From the NCBI RefSeq assembly GCF_900184735.1, contig NZ_LT855385.1, positions 93,132-157,131 on the forward strand: 64,000 nt of DNA, read 5' to 3'. The notes under the pieces are model-generated. The model made no database searches. It was not told the DNA's origin and saw nothing but the letters and a program-made list of their open reading frames with translations. This stretch comes from Paucisalibacillus globulus (lineage in GTDB: Bacteria; Bacillota; Bacilli; Bacillales; Amphibacillaceae). Both the position numbers and the translations under genes were made by a program. This document shows, piece by piece, positions 1 through 8,540 of this stretch (positions within the stretch are counted from its first letter, which is position 1; each line of letters opens with the position of its first letter).

Positions 1-541
1 GTGTCTACCTTGCCGCGGGCGGCTGGTGAGCCTCGGGCCAACAGGATGTTGGTCACAAAGGCGTTGCCTCAGGATGAGGCGTTCCTAGCCTTTGAACCCC
101 TATTTTGCTCTTGCGGGGTCTCACCGAAGCCTATCATCCCGCAGGACAAGGTACGCTACGAAAGCGATACATCGCACGCAGAAAAAGTGATTTTCTTTTT
201 CAAGGAGTCTCCGTGTATTTCCTTCGCTGGTGTTGAGTGGTTTAAATCAGCACACAGACTTTATAAATTAAGTTGAATAGCTATCTTTTTTAGAGAACTA
301 AACTAGCGCAGGCAGAATACGGAGACTCCTCGAAAATAAAGAGCAATTTTCTTCGTGCGATGATTATGCTGCCGAAGCCTTCCTTGTCCTGCGGGAATAG
401 CACGTGTCCGAAGACCCCGCAGAGGCGGGTTTTCCTCGAGGAGGCTGAGGCCTGGCCCGTGGAAAGCGGAGTATTCTGCCGGAGCGGTAGCATTAGGCTT
501 CACCATTTTAAATAAGGTTAAGTTACCTCACAGTTTCTATC
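1..541. repeat. Composite paired-palindrome element, locus 1 (left end cut by window)
   Basis: This is the long variant of a family with three more copies in the window. The right module has perfect 10-bp arms, GGCAGAATAC (311-320) and GTATTCTGCC (471-480). The left module ends with GTGTATTTCC (213-222). The right terminus, TTACCTCACAGTTTCTATC (523-541), matches the terminal repeat of the other copies. Both modules carry an extra domain of about 60 bp absent from the other copies (about 147-203 and 330-389). The left module also holds a further hairpin domain at about 35-99. No credible gene lies here; the open frames across it are by-products of GC-rich palindromes. Confidence 0.85.
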
Positions 542-575
542 AACAAACAACTTACTGTACGATAATATCCTTTTA

Positions 576-1151
576 CTAAGTTGTACTAGTGGAAAAGAAA
601 TCTTCCCACTTTATAATAATTTCCTTACGTCTTAATGCGTAGATTAACAAAAGTAACGCAGATAATGATACGATGATATGCATAGGAGATAAGCTCGATA
701 ACCACCCACCAATTGATGTGTACAGCAGCGCTAGCGGTATACTACTTAACAGTGATGATCGAGTATAGTCAGAGAAATCGGAAGTTATTTCGATTAAACA
801 CAAGGATAACAAATGAAAATGAATAAAAGGAACTAGACGTAACAAAGAAATTTGTGTCGCAGTTAATTCAGTATGTTTACCAATTAGTTTCTTCTTCATG
901 CGCATTAAGCGTTTTGATGTTTTAGGCATCCACTGAATCACAATATAAAAAATCATACTAGATAATGTAATACCTATTATGGAAAAAACTGTACCATAAA
1001 ACACACCAAATATAATTCCACCTGATACACAAATAAACACAACAGGTAAGAAAAACAGAGGACGGAGTAAGTGTACACTTATAAATAATAACGGGGCGAA
1101 CAATCCTCCTGTCTGTACAATTGCCATGATGTAGTTCCCGAATAATTCCAT
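576..1151 (-). CDS. TVP38/TMEM64 (VTT-domain) family membrane protein
   Basis: A polytopic inner-membrane protein of about 191 residues. Hydrophobic segments fall at roughly residues 7-30, 33-55, 58-78, 130-150 and 155-172. The glycine- and proline-rich stretch around residues 25-55 resembles the core of the VTT/SNARE-associated fold (TVP38, TMEM64, DedA relatives). In other bacteria such proteins are linked to lipid scrambling or membrane homeostasis, but the substrate here cannot be told. I start at the ATG at 1151 because AAGGAGGAG lies just upstream; the longer frame to 1190 has no such site. It is the last gene before repeat locus 1. Confidence 0.75.
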   Translation of the reverse strand: MELFGNYIMAIVQTGGLFAPLLFISVHLLRPLFFLPVVFICVSGGIIFGVFYGTVFSIIGITLSSMIFYIVIQWMPKTSKRLMRMKKKLIGKHTELTATQISLLRLVPFIHFHLLSLCLIEITSDFSDYTRSSLLSSIPLALLYTSIGGWLSSLSPMHIIVSLSALLLLIYALRRKEIIIKWEDFFSTSTT

Positions 1152-1235
1152 ACGACTCCTCCTTCTTTCACAGGTAAGAAAGATATACAATGCATGAACT
1201 ATTTACGGTACATGTATATGACAAGAGACGAGCTA

Positions 1236-1514
1236 TTATGACATGAAAAAATAACCATATAGCACAACATGAACAATAATAATGAATGGTATACCAATGC
1301 GGAAGGAATTATGTTTTGTCTTATGACGAAAAACTCGCATTCCAATAAAAGAACCAATAGCTCCTCCTAAAATAGATACTCCCCATAGGGTGCGTTCAGG
1401 TATACGCCACTCATTATTTTTAGCGCGTTTTTTATCTACACCCATTAAGACAAAACCTAATAAATTAGCAAATCCAATATAATATAGCAATTCAGGGATC
1501 TCTACCATATACAT
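1236..1514 (-). CDS. ysdA: DUF1294 small membrane protein YsdA
   Basis: A 92-residue protein with N- and C-terminal transmembrane segments (about residues 6-24 and 72-90) and a third weak one around 43-60. The motif MGVDKKRAK near residue 24 and the stretch around WRIPERTLW are typical of DUF1294 proteins. The family has no established function. It lies directly downstream of rplT, as in B. subtilis, but a strong terminator (1531-1570) separates it from the ribosomal operon, so it probably has its own expression. GAGAGGAAA lies just before the ATG. Confidence 0.8.
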   Translation of the reverse strand: MYMVEIPELLYYIGFANLLGFVLMGVDKKRAKNNEWRIPERTLWGVSILGGAIGSFIGMRVFRHKTKHNSFRIGIPFIIIVHVVLYGYFFMS

Positions 1515-1530
1515 TTTCCTCTCATTATGT

Positions 1531-1570
1531 AAAAATAACCAAACCAGCCTTAGCTAGTTTGGTTATTTTT
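1531..1570 (-). terminator. Terminator of infC-rpmI-rplT
   Basis: A perfect 14-bp stem (1531-1544 with 1557-1570) whose 3' arm ends in five T residues on the minus strand, immediately after the rplT stop codon. Its A/T-flanked symmetry could also stop plus-strand transcription. Confidence 0.9.
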
Positions 1571-1572
1571 AA

Positions 1573-1932
1573 TTAGTTGTTTAGTGCAGCTTTAGCTTTT
1601 TCAGCTAATTGAGCAAATGCTTGTGAATCGTTCACAGCTAGGTCTGATAACATTTTACGGTTAATTTCAATACCTGCTAGTTTTAATCCATGCATTAATT
1701 TGTTATAAGAAAGATCATTTGTGCGTGCTGCAGCGTTGATACGTGCGATCCATAGCTTACGGAATTCACGCTTTCTATTTTTACGGTCACGATAAGCATA
1801 TTGACCTGACTTCATTACTTGTTGTTTTGCAGTTTTAAATAACGTTCTTTTAGAACCGTAGTAACCTTTAGCTAATTTAAGTACGCGTTTACGACGAGCG
1901 CGCGTAACTGTTCCACCTTTAACACGTGGCAT
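1573..1932 (-). CDS. rplT: 50S ribosomal protein L20
   Basis: The 119-residue length and highly basic N-terminus ([19 protein letters not shown]) match bacterial L20 end to end. L20 binds 23S rRNA early in large-subunit assembly. In Bacillus it also represses its own operon by binding the infC leader, and the matching leader is seen at 2758-2958. It is the last gene of infC-rpmI-rplT. An AGGAGG-type site lies before the ATG. Confidence 0.98.
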   Translation of the reverse strand: MPRVKGGTVTRARRKRVLKLAKGYYGSKRTLFKTAKQQVMKSGQYAYRDRKNRKREFRKLWIARINAAARTNDLSYNKLMHGLKLAGIEINRKMLSDLAVNDSQAFAQLAEKAKAALNN

Positions 1933-2011
1933 AGTAATTCCCTCCTAATTGGACCTTCATATATGTCATTTTAGTTTAGTAGTTATAATCCGTTATTGTG
2001 TACAATACTCC

Positions 2012-2206
2012 TTATTTAGGAAGCATTGCTTTGATACGCTTGTAGTCACCAGAAGAAACTAGTGTACCTTTACGTAATTTACGTTTTTGCTTTTGAGATT
2101 TATGAGCGAACATATGGCTTGTGTAAGCATGTGATCTTTTTACTTTTCCGCTACCAGTTTTTTTGAAACGTTTCGCAGAACCTTTATGAGTTTTCATTTT
2201 TGGCAT
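2012..2206 (-). CDS. rpmI: 50S ribosomal protein L35
   Basis: A 64-residue, very basic protein beginning [20 protein letters not shown], the hallmark of bacterial L35. It sits between infC (32-bp gap) and rplT (79-bp gap) in the universal order. GAGGAGG precedes the ATG. The length is within one or two residues of the family norm. Confidence 0.98.
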   Translation of the reverse strand: MPKMKTHKGSAKRFKKTGSGKVKRSHAYTSHMFAHKSQKQKRKLRKGTLVSSGDYKRIKAMLPK

Positions 2207-2238
2207 GTTGATTTCCTCCTCGAATGCTTAAATGCTTA

Positions 2239-2757
2239 TTACTTATTTTCATTGATTGGAGCAAGCATCATAAACATGTTACGACCTTCCATCTTCGGTT
2301 GTGATTCAACTGTTGCAATGTCTTTTACTTCTTTTGCAAAGCGATCTAAAACCTCACGACCTAGCTCCTTATGTGTAATTGCACGTCCGCGGAAACGAAC
2401 TGCTGCTTTTACTTTGTCACCTTTTTCTAGGAATTTACGTGCATTCTTCAACTTTGTCTCAAAGTCATGAGCACCAATTCCTGGGGTGAAGCGTACTTCT
2501 TTCACGTTAATAATCTTTTGATTTTTGCGAGCTTCTTTTTCTTTCTTTTGTTGCTCGTAACGGAATTTACCGTAGTTCATGATTCTTGCAACTGGTGGTT
2601 TTGCAGTTGGTGCCACTAAAACTAAATCTAGATTTTGTTTTTGTGCAAGTTCCAATGCCTCTTGACGTGATTTCACACCAAGTTGATCACCATTTGCGTC
2701 AATCAATCGTAATTCTTTCGCACGAATCTTTTCATTAACGTTCATATCTTTGCTAAT
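2239..2757 (-). CDS. infC: Translation initiation factor IF-3, AUU start
   Basis: IF-3 binds the 30S subunit, keeps it apart from 50S and proofreads the initiator tRNA and start codon. The frame stays open upstream to 2847, but that extension runs into the leader terminator and has no homology to IF-3. The only good Shine-Dalgarno, GGAGGT, sits 8 bp before an ATT codon at 2757, giving a 172-residue protein beginning (M)[17 protein letters not shown]. An AUU start is the known discriminatory start of infC in Geobacillus stearothermophilus and E. coli, through which IF-3 limits its own synthesis. The C-terminal ribosome-binding domain (about residues 85-172) is complete. Confidence 0.95.
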   Translation of the reverse strand: MSKDMNVNEKIRAKELRLIDANGDQLGVKSRQEALELAQKQNLDLVLVAPTAKPPVARIMNYGKFRYEQQKKEKEARKNQKIINVKEVRFTPGIGAHDFETKLKNARKFLEKGDKVKAAVRFRGRAITHKELGREVLDRFAKEVKDIATVESQPKMEGRNMFMMLAPINENK

Positions 2758-2958
2758 AGCCAGCCACCTCCAAATTTTTTGGGTTTCTGATCCATTACCT
2801 GACAAGTTCTTATCAAACAAAAAATGCGGGCACATAAATGCACCCACACGTCTTTAGTCGTTTACAAAAGATGTTAACCAGCCAACAACCATAGTAGCGT
2901 TGAAAGGTGAGAAGCGGGTGCCTCTACTTGTCATCAGAATCATTCAATTTTATTCAAC
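2758..2958 (-). promoter_or_regulatory. L20 leader (ribosomal protein autoregulatory leader) with attenuator
   Basis: The transcript upstream of infC contains GAGGCACCCGCTTCTCACC (within 2913-2935), the conserved core of the Firmicutes L20 leader. An intrinsic terminator follows: a GU-containing 9-bp stem (2826-2834 with 2839-2847) and six T residues just before the infC ribosome-binding site. In B. subtilis, L20 binding to this leader promotes premature termination. The same mechanism is inferred here. Confidence 0.88.
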
Positions 2959-2964
2959 TTTTAT

Positions 2965-2994
2965 AGAATACCATGTATATGAATAAATTGTCAA
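2965..2994 (-). promoter_or_regulatory. SigA-type promoter of infC operon
   Basis: TTGACA (2989-2994) and TATTCT (2965-2970) are separated by 18 bp and placed to start transcription at the 5' end of the L20 leader. The -35 box is a perfect consensus. Confidence 0.7.
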
Positions 2995-3049
2995 CCCTTT
3001 GTTCAACATCTATTATACACTACTTATCTAAAATAAGAAAGCCAATATA

Positions 3050-3075
3050 GATTACCTTTAATTGTACAGGTAATC
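3050..3075 (-). other. Inverted repeat downstream of P-loop gene
   Basis: An 8-bp perfect stem (GATTACCT with AGGTAATC) lies 48 bp past the stop codon of the P-loop gene. It has no U-tract on the minus strand, so it is at best a weak terminator or a 3'-end stabiliser. Confidence 0.35.
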
Positions 3076-3122
3076 ATAGGTTTTAGGTTTAATAATATGG
3101 TTAATACTATCCTAATTGTTAT

Positions 3123-3983
3123 CTACTTTCTTTCATTAAAAACTTTTAATGTTCTTAATTTCTCCATGAGCGATGACTTATAATCTGTGATTTCATATTG
3201 TGAATTATTGATTAATGTCTTTTTTATCTGTAACTGATCGTATATCTCTTTCTCTAGGTCACTTCTAGCTTTTAACACGGAAATAGTTCCTTCTAATCCA
3301 ATAAGTCCTTTCTTTTTCCCATAACCCTGATTCGTATAATAATCAATAAAGCCAGATGACCATTCTTTTGGTCTCTCTTTATATGCTTTTTTGAATGAGT
3401 ATTCCAAATTATCTTGTTCAATATATAATAGAACAGGATTTAATTTTTCTATGATTTTCGCTAATGTAAGAACATATTGGATTACCTTTTCGTTTTCCGC
3501 ACCATACTTAACCATACCAATTGTAAGTGGGTTTTGAATAAAGCAACATTCGAATATATATGTATTATTTTCATTTATTGCTTGTTCAGCAAATTGTGTC
3601 CATCTCTGAGTAATTAAGTTTATATTCTCGTCTAATGATAATTCATAAATATCTTTATCAAAGATAGCATGAAATAAGTTATCATCAATAGTAATGCCGT
3701 ATTCCTCCATTATTTTTCGGTACGGTAAGAAATATTCATTCCCCTGCTTAATAACTTTTTCTTGAAATATTTCCTTTAAATCTCCACTACATGCTATAAG
3801 ACCTTCGAATTCGCTCTTATTAAAATATGATACCCCATCAAAATCAGCAGGATGGTCTAGATTGCCTTCGAGAAATAAGGATGCATTTATTTTGCTTTCT
3901 ATTAGAATATCATGAACTAACTTTGCAGTAGTGGATTTACCGAAACCAGGAAGCCCCTCTATCAATATTAATTTTGTTTTCAA
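3123..3983 (-). CDS. P-loop NTPase of unknown specificity (kinase-like)
   Basis: About 286 residues with a perfect Walker A at the N-terminus, GLPGFGKST (residues 10-18), followed by an alpha/beta pattern like small-molecule or nucleoside kinases. No clear family could be assigned. The C-terminal third is rich in K, E and S. The start is uncertain: the ATG at 3989 is only 1 bp from GGAG, whereas the TTG at 3983 is 7 bp away, so TTG is preferred. It stands alone between infC and thrS, with non-coding gaps on both sides, and is not part of the conserved order. It looks like an inserted accessory gene. Confidence 0.7.
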   Translation of the reverse strand: MKTKLILIEGLPGFGKSTTAKLVHDILIESKINASLFLEGNLDHPADFDGVSYFNKSEFEGLIACSGDLKEIFQEKVIKQGNEYFLPYRKIMEEYGITIDDNLFHAIFDKDIYELSLDENINLITQRWTQFAEQAINENNTYIFECCFIQNPLTIGMVKYGAENEKVIQYVLTLAKIIEKLNPVLLYIEQDNLEYSFKKAYKERPKEWSSGFIDYYTNQGYGKKKGLIGLEGTISVLKARSDLEKEIYDQLQIKKTLINNSQYEITDYKSSLMEKLRTLKVFNERK

Positions 3984-4179
3984 GAACATACTCCTTTCAT
4001 AAATAATTTATTATAACGTCTTATATAAAATAACGTTGTCCATTGCACTCACCCCTTATATGTAATCCACAAAATATATAGAATGCTAACCTAAATTTTA
4101 AAATAATAAAATGCGCTTGTACATAACACCAGTTTAATCTTACCATAATATTCTGAACAAAAAGTCAATACTATAGAAA

Positions 4180-4208
4180 AAGGCTACCAAATTTTCATTT
4201 GATAGCCT
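4180..4208 (-). terminator. Terminator of thrS
   Basis: A 12-bp stem (about 4181-4192 with 4197-4208, one mismatch) followed on the minus strand by five T residues, just downstream of the thrS stop at 4215. The 3984-4180 gap holds nothing else recognisable. Confidence 0.85.
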
Positions 4209-4214
4209 TAACCA

Positions 4215-6173
4215 TTATTTTGAAGCTTTCTTCTTGTGTAATGTCTTTTTCTCTATTTCATCTTTAATTAGTTTCTCGAAGGCATCATTGGATAATGTTT
4301 CAGATTTTTGTTCTCCGTATCTTCTTACATTAACCGCATTCTCTTCTACTTCTTTGTCTCCCACTACGAGAGCAAATGGTATCTTTTCAGTTTGCGCCTC
4401 ACGAATCTTGTATCCAATTTTCTCATCACGCTCATCAACTTCTACACGAACTCCTTGATATTGTAACTTTTCAGCTACTTTCTTTGCATAGTCAAGATGA
4501 ACCTGTGGTGATACTGGGATAATTTTCACTTGAACTGGTGCTAACCATGTTGGGAAGGCACCTTTATATTCTTCTAGTAAGAAAGCAACAAATCGTTCCA
4601 TAGTCGATACCACACCACGGTGAATGACGACTGGACGGTGTTCCTTACCATCTTCTCCGATATATGATAGTTCAAAACGTTCAGGTAAAAGGACATCAAT
4701 TTGTACTGTTGATAGTGTCTCATCTTTACCTAAAGCCGTCTTAACCTGTACATCTAGCTTCGGTCCATAGAAAGCTGCTTCTCCTTCAGCTTCTACATAC
4801 TCTAGGTTCATATCTTCCATTGTTTCTTTTAGAGTGCTTTGTGTTCTTTCCCACATTTCATCATTGTCAATATATTTCTCTTTATCTTCAGGATCGCGAT
4901 ATGATAGGCGGAAATAATAATCTTCAATTCCAAAGTCTTTATATACATGCTGAATTAGTTCAACTACACGGATAAATTCTTCTTTTAATTGATCTGGTCG
5001 TGCAAAAATATGTGCGTCATTAAGAGTCATAGCACGAACACGTTGTAAACCAGCTAAAGCACCAGACATTTCATATCGATGCATAGTACCTAATTCCGCG
5101 ATTCGAACTGGCATGTTGCGGTAGCTCCAAAGTTGATTCTTAAAAATCATCATATGGTGTGGACAATTCATTGGTCGAAGTACTAATTCTTCATTATCCA
5201 TTTGCATTGTAGGGAACATATCTTCATGATAGTGATCCCAGTGTCCACTTGTTTTGTACAATTCAACATTTGCTAGAACTGGTGTATATACATGGTTATA
5301 TCCTAAACGCTCCTCAAGGTCCACAATATAACGTTCGATTTGACGTCGAATAGTGGCACCCTTTGGTAACCAAAGTGGTAGACCCTGACCTACTTTTTGG
5401 TTTACAGTAAAGATACCAAGTTCTTTTCCAAGTTTACGATGATCTCGTTCTTTACGTTCTTCCAAAATTTGTAGATATTCTTCAACCTGTGCAGGCTTTT
5501 CAAAAGCTGTTCCATAAATACGTTGAAGTTGTTGGTTATTGCTATCTCCACGCCAATAAGCACCAGAGATACTTAATAGTTTAAATGCTTTAATTTTACT
5601 AGTAGATGGAACATGGATTCCACGACAAAGATCAAAAAATTCTCCTTGTTTGTAGATTGTTACCTGCTCCTCTTCCGGAATTGCATCAATTAATTCTAGC
5701 TTTAAGTCGTCTCCAATATCTGCAAACATTTTCTTTGCTTCTTCACGACTAACTTCAATTCGCTCAATTTGTAAATTTTCATCCACAATCCGCTTCATCT
5801 CTTTTTCAATCTTTGGAAGGTCTTCTGGAGTGATTTTTTCTTCCATATCAAAATCATAGTAAAATCCTTCTTCAATAACTGGGCCAACACCAAATTTCAC
5901 ATCTTTATATAGACGTTTAATAGCTTGTGCCATTAGATGGGCTGTAGAGTGCCTCGCGATTTCAATACCTTCTTGATTTTTATAAGTAATAATCTCAATT
6001 GCTCCACCTTGAGTTAATTCACGTTTTAAATCAATTTGTTTACCATCTAATTTGATTGCTAAAGCTTGTTTCTTTAATCCTGGTGAGATAGAAGCTGCAA
6101 TATCTTCTCCAGTTGTTCCAATTGGGAACCCCTTACTAGCACCATCTGGAAACACTATTTTGATTTCTGCCAT
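4215..6173 (-). CDS. thrS: Threonyl-tRNA synthetase
   Basis: A class II synthetase of about 652 residues charging tRNA-Thr. Domains in order: N-terminal TGS domain (about 1-60), editing/SAD domain with the [10 protein letters not shown] motif (about 75-225), catalytic core including [10 protein letters not shown], whose Cys and His bind the active-site zinc, and a C-terminal anticodon-binding domain (about 540-640). The ATG at 6173 has AAGGAG 9 bp upstream; the GTG three codons earlier overlaps that site and is rejected. A T-box leader upstream ties expression to uncharged tRNA-Thr. The basic C-terminal tail ([11 protein letters not shown]) is slightly longer than usual. Confidence 0.97.
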   Translation of the reverse strand: MAEIKIVFPDGASKGFPIGTTGEDIAASISPGLKKQALAIKLDGKQIDLKRELTQGGAIEIITYKNQEGIEIARHSTAHLMAQAIKRLYKDVKFGVGPVIEEGFYYDFDMEEKITPEDLPKIEKEMKRIVDENLQIERIEVSREEAKKMFADIGDDLKLELIDAIPEEEQVTIYKQGEFFDLCRGIHVPSTSKIKAFKLLSISGAYWRGDSNNQQLQRIYGTAFEKPAQVEEYLQILEERKERDHRKLGKELGIFTVNQKVGQGLPLWLPKGATIRRQIERYIVDLEERLGYNHVYTPVLANVELYKTSGHWDHYHEDMFPTMQMDNEELVLRPMNCPHHMMIFKNQLWSYRNMPVRIAELGTMHRYEMSGALAGLQRVRAMTLNDAHIFARPDQLKEEFIRVVELIQHVYKDFGIEDYYFRLSYRDPEDKEKYIDNDEMWERTQSTLKETMEDMNLEYVEAEGEAAFYGPKLDVQVKTALGKDETLSTVQIDVLLPERFELSYIGEDGKEHRPVVIHRGVVSTMERFVAFLLEEYKGAFPTWLAPVQVKIIPVSPQVHLDYAKKVAEKLQYQGVRVEVDERDEKIGYKIREAQTEKIPFALVVGDKEVEENAVNVRRYGEQKSETLSNDAFEKLIKDEIEKKTLHKKKASK

Positions 6174-6202
6174 GTCTAACACTCCTTATTCTATTAATTT
6201 TT

Positions 6203-6465
6203 CTGTAATTAAAAAACGCCCATCCCTCTGCATACATTTGCAAAGGGACGAGCGTTGGTCACGTGGTTCCACCCTAATTTCCGTTAACATAAAACGGCTT
6301 AAATCTTTAACGCAGATTTACGCTACTATCTACTTAGAGTTTTCGGTAGTAGAGTTCAAAGGTGGTAATCATTTGGCTGTATGTGGAAGCTTTCACCACT
6401 AGGCTTCCCTCTCTTGGCATTACAGGATTCAAATGACCATGTCCTTATCGTTACAGATAAATATA
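6203..6465 (-). promoter_or_regulatory. T-box riboswitch (Thr) upstream of thrS
   Basis: On the minus strand the T-box core GGGTGGAACCACG (6262-6274) precedes a terminator hairpin (6211-6256) followed by a T-run. About 90 bp further upstream, the sequence GATTACCACC (6361-6370) offers ACC, a threonine codon, in the expected specifier-loop position. Stem I lies at about 6375-6465. Uncharged tRNA-Thr should pair with both sites and favour antitermination. Confidence 0.93.
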
Positions 6466-6512
6466 TTAAATATAATCCACATTATAGCGCTAGTTATAAG
6501 GATAATCAAGAC

Positions 6513-7367
6513 CTAACGTTCACTTTTTAAATAAATTGGAAATGGAAACTTACTAATCGGTTCAAAATCAACTCTTTCTTGGAATACATTGATGACGGTT
6601 AACGTTTTTGGTTCGGAAGGATGATCACCATATATTTTTATTTTCTTAGGTGCCATTGCAACTAACGGGGCTAGATTTAATTCATCCTCATCTAAGCCAA
6701 CTATGTACAGCGGCTCCTTTTGCATTAATACTCGCAATTCCATTCTGGTAAATCTTTTTCCATCTGCTTTAAAGAACGAGAATGTTTTACCTTGTACGAT
6801 ATGAACCACATTGTATATAGGTGTTTTCTTTGCTATATACTCCCGTAACATATTTACAAATTCTTGATGGTCTTCTTCCCGCTTATATTCGTCAATTGCT
6901 AGTCCTACCATATTTAATAAATAATCTTTAAATACCTTTAAGCGAAAGTTTACGATTGAATCAAAGTGTATGGTTGTCGTATTTTTCACATTAGAAACAA
7001 ATAAAGAATATAACAATTGCAGTGGGTCATCTTTTTCCTTCCTCACTTGTACACTTTCATCATCTTCACCAGCAATAAGCCAATGGGTAATATCCAATAT
7101 TTTTTCAATTTCATCTGTATCCGAGTAATAATAGTACTCTTCTGTAATCCCTTTTATCATGGTTGATAACCGATGGGTGACGAATACATCGATCATCGAT
7201 TTTACAACAGAATCAGTTAATTCATTATCAGGTTGATGATAGTCAATTTTTAAATGATTCCCCCAATCTTCATGTGTTTTCCAATGTAATTCAATTTTTT
7301 TGTTATAATGAAATAATTGCTCACAGAAACTAATAACTTCTTTATTCGAAGAAAAATAAACATCCAT
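6513..7367 (-). CDS. ytxC: Sporulation-associated protein YtxC
   Basis: A 284-residue soluble protein matching the YtxC family in length and composition and in position immediately upstream of thrS. The N-terminal region (MDVYFSSNKEVISFCEQLF) and the tyrosine-rich ITEEYYYYSDTDEIEKIL segment near residue 75 are characteristic. YtxC is annotated as sporulation-related in Bacillus, but its biochemical role is unknown. No membrane segment or catalytic motif is evident. GGTGAGTGAAGC precedes the ATG. Confidence 0.8.
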   Translation of the reverse strand: MDVYFSSNKEVISFCEQLFHYNKKIELHWKTHEDWGNHLKIDYHQPDNELTDSVVKSMIDVFVTHRLSTMIKGITEEYYYYSDTDEIEKILDITHWLIAGEDDESVQVRKEKDDPLQLLYSLFVSNVKNTTTIHFDSIVNFRLKVFKDYLLNMVGLAIDEYKREEDHQEFVNMLREYIAKKTPIYNVVHIVQGKTFSFFKADGKRFTRMELRVLMQKEPLYIVGLDEDELNLAPLVAMAPKKIKIYGDHPSEPKTLTVINVFQERVDFEPISKFPFPIYLKSER

Positions 7368-7554
7368 TAAGCTTCACTCACCCTCATCAAAAACCAAACT
7401 GTTACATTATATGGACATACTTTTTAAAAAATGATAAATCCATTAAAACTAGTAACATTAGTTATTAAAGAGTGAGTCTAACATGTCCTATTATTATCGT
7501 TTGTAACATTTTGACTAGACTAAAAAGCTTCTAAAATTCCTCCTAAATAAAAAG

Positions 7555-7583
7555 CCAATAAAAGAAAAATTCTTTTATCGGCC
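7555..7583 (-). terminator. Terminator of nrdR-dnaB-dnaI
   Basis: A 13-bp near-perfect stem (7555-7567 with 7571-7583) followed by a T-rich tract. It overlaps the last base of the dnaI stop codon. The 7368-7554 gap otherwise shows nothing recognisable. Confidence 0.85.
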
Positions 7584-8515
7584 TACCTCTCTCTCCTATT
7601 ATCTGCAAATATAGGAACTTCAGTTGTTACTTGCTTTATTCGCTCCATAATTCTTCCTGCTTTAACCGCTTCAATATCACCACGGTTTGTTTTAGCCAGA
7701 TGATCCTCTAATTGATCCATACTATAGTTAGAGGTGAAGAAAACTGGTAAACGCTCCATCATACGATATTGTAAAATTGTTCCTAGCACTTCATCGCGGA
7801 ACCATGCAGATTGCGTTTCAGCCCCAATATCATCTAACATAAGAACATCTGCTTTTTTGAAAAAATCGATTTTTTCATTAATAGAGTCATCTTTAATAGA
7901 TGATTTCATTTCTCGGACGAATTCAGGCATATAAATTAACATAGACGAAAGATTATATTTTTTTAATTCATTAGCAATTGCCCCAAGAAAGTAAGTTTTA
8001 CCTACACCAAATGGTCCGTAGAGATACAGGCCTTTTTTAGGAAGACCATTCTTAACTTCACCAAGAAATTGAATAATCTCACGAATTGCTTTACTTCTAT
8101 TAGGATCGTTATCAATTCCGTCAATTGTTGCTTCTAAAATTTCTTTCGGCATGTATAAGCTCTGAATTAACTTATGACGCTGCTGTTCTTTCTCATGTAA
8201 GATACGATTATGACATTTCTCATATGTTAAACTGATTTCGTTATTCTCAACACGAAGAATTGGTGAATATCCAGGAACAATATTTTTACAAGATCCATAG
8301 GAAGCACAAGCATCACACTGTTTCGACTGAGATTTATACTCATATAATTTAATAAGGCTTCTCTCAATTTCATGTTTCGGTAATTCTGGATGTAAAGATA
8401 AGAATTCTTTAATCTCAGGGTCACTCAATACTTCATTTTTAATCTTTATATAGTTTTCTTGAAAGTTTTTATTCTTTTCCATCCATTGTTTGAGTGTGGA
8501 TTGTACTGGTTTCAT
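7583..8515 (-). CDS. dnaI: Primosomal protein DnaI (helicase loader)
   Basis: About 310 residues. DnaI is the AAA+ ATPase that loads the replicative helicase DnaC during initiation and restart. The N-terminal domain has the zinc-binding cysteine cluster (CDACASYGSCKN near residue 70 and a later Cys). The C-terminal AAA+ domain shows Walker A GPFGVGKT (about 163-170) and Walker B VLMLDDIGAE. The start at 8515 has AAGGA 8 bp upstream. It directly follows dnaB (25-bp gap), as in B. subtilis. Confidence 0.96.
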   Translation of the reverse strand: MKPVQSTLKQWMEKNKNFQENYIKIKNEVLSDPEIKEFLSLHPELPKHEIERSLIKLYEYKSQSKQCDACASYGSCKNIVPGYSPILRVENNEISLTYEKCHNRILHEKEQQRHKLIQSLYMPKEILEATIDGIDNDPNRSKAIREIIQFLGEVKNGLPKKGLYLYGPFGVGKTYFLGAIANELKKYNLSSMLIYMPEFVREMKSSIKDDSINEKIDFFKKADVLMLDDIGAETQSAWFRDEVLGTILQYRMMERLPVFFTSNYSMDQLEDHLAKTNRGDIEAVKAGRIMERIKQVTTEVPIFADNRRER

Positions 8516-8540
8516 GTCCATCATCCTTGTGTATACATGA

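Noticed and set aside
1-541. Open frames of 60-106 residues across the repeat elements (also at 12194-12544 and 17698-17892)
   Set aside because: They track the palindromes on both strands, lack ribosome-binding sites and have no protein-like conservation between copies.
1-541. Repeat loci as insertion sequences
   Set aside because: Despite terminal inverted repeats there is no transposase and no convincing target-site duplication; at most non-autonomous.
2239-2847. 202-residue infC
   Set aside because: The N-terminal extension is encoded by the leader terminator region and lacks IF-3 homology; the AUU start explains the gene.
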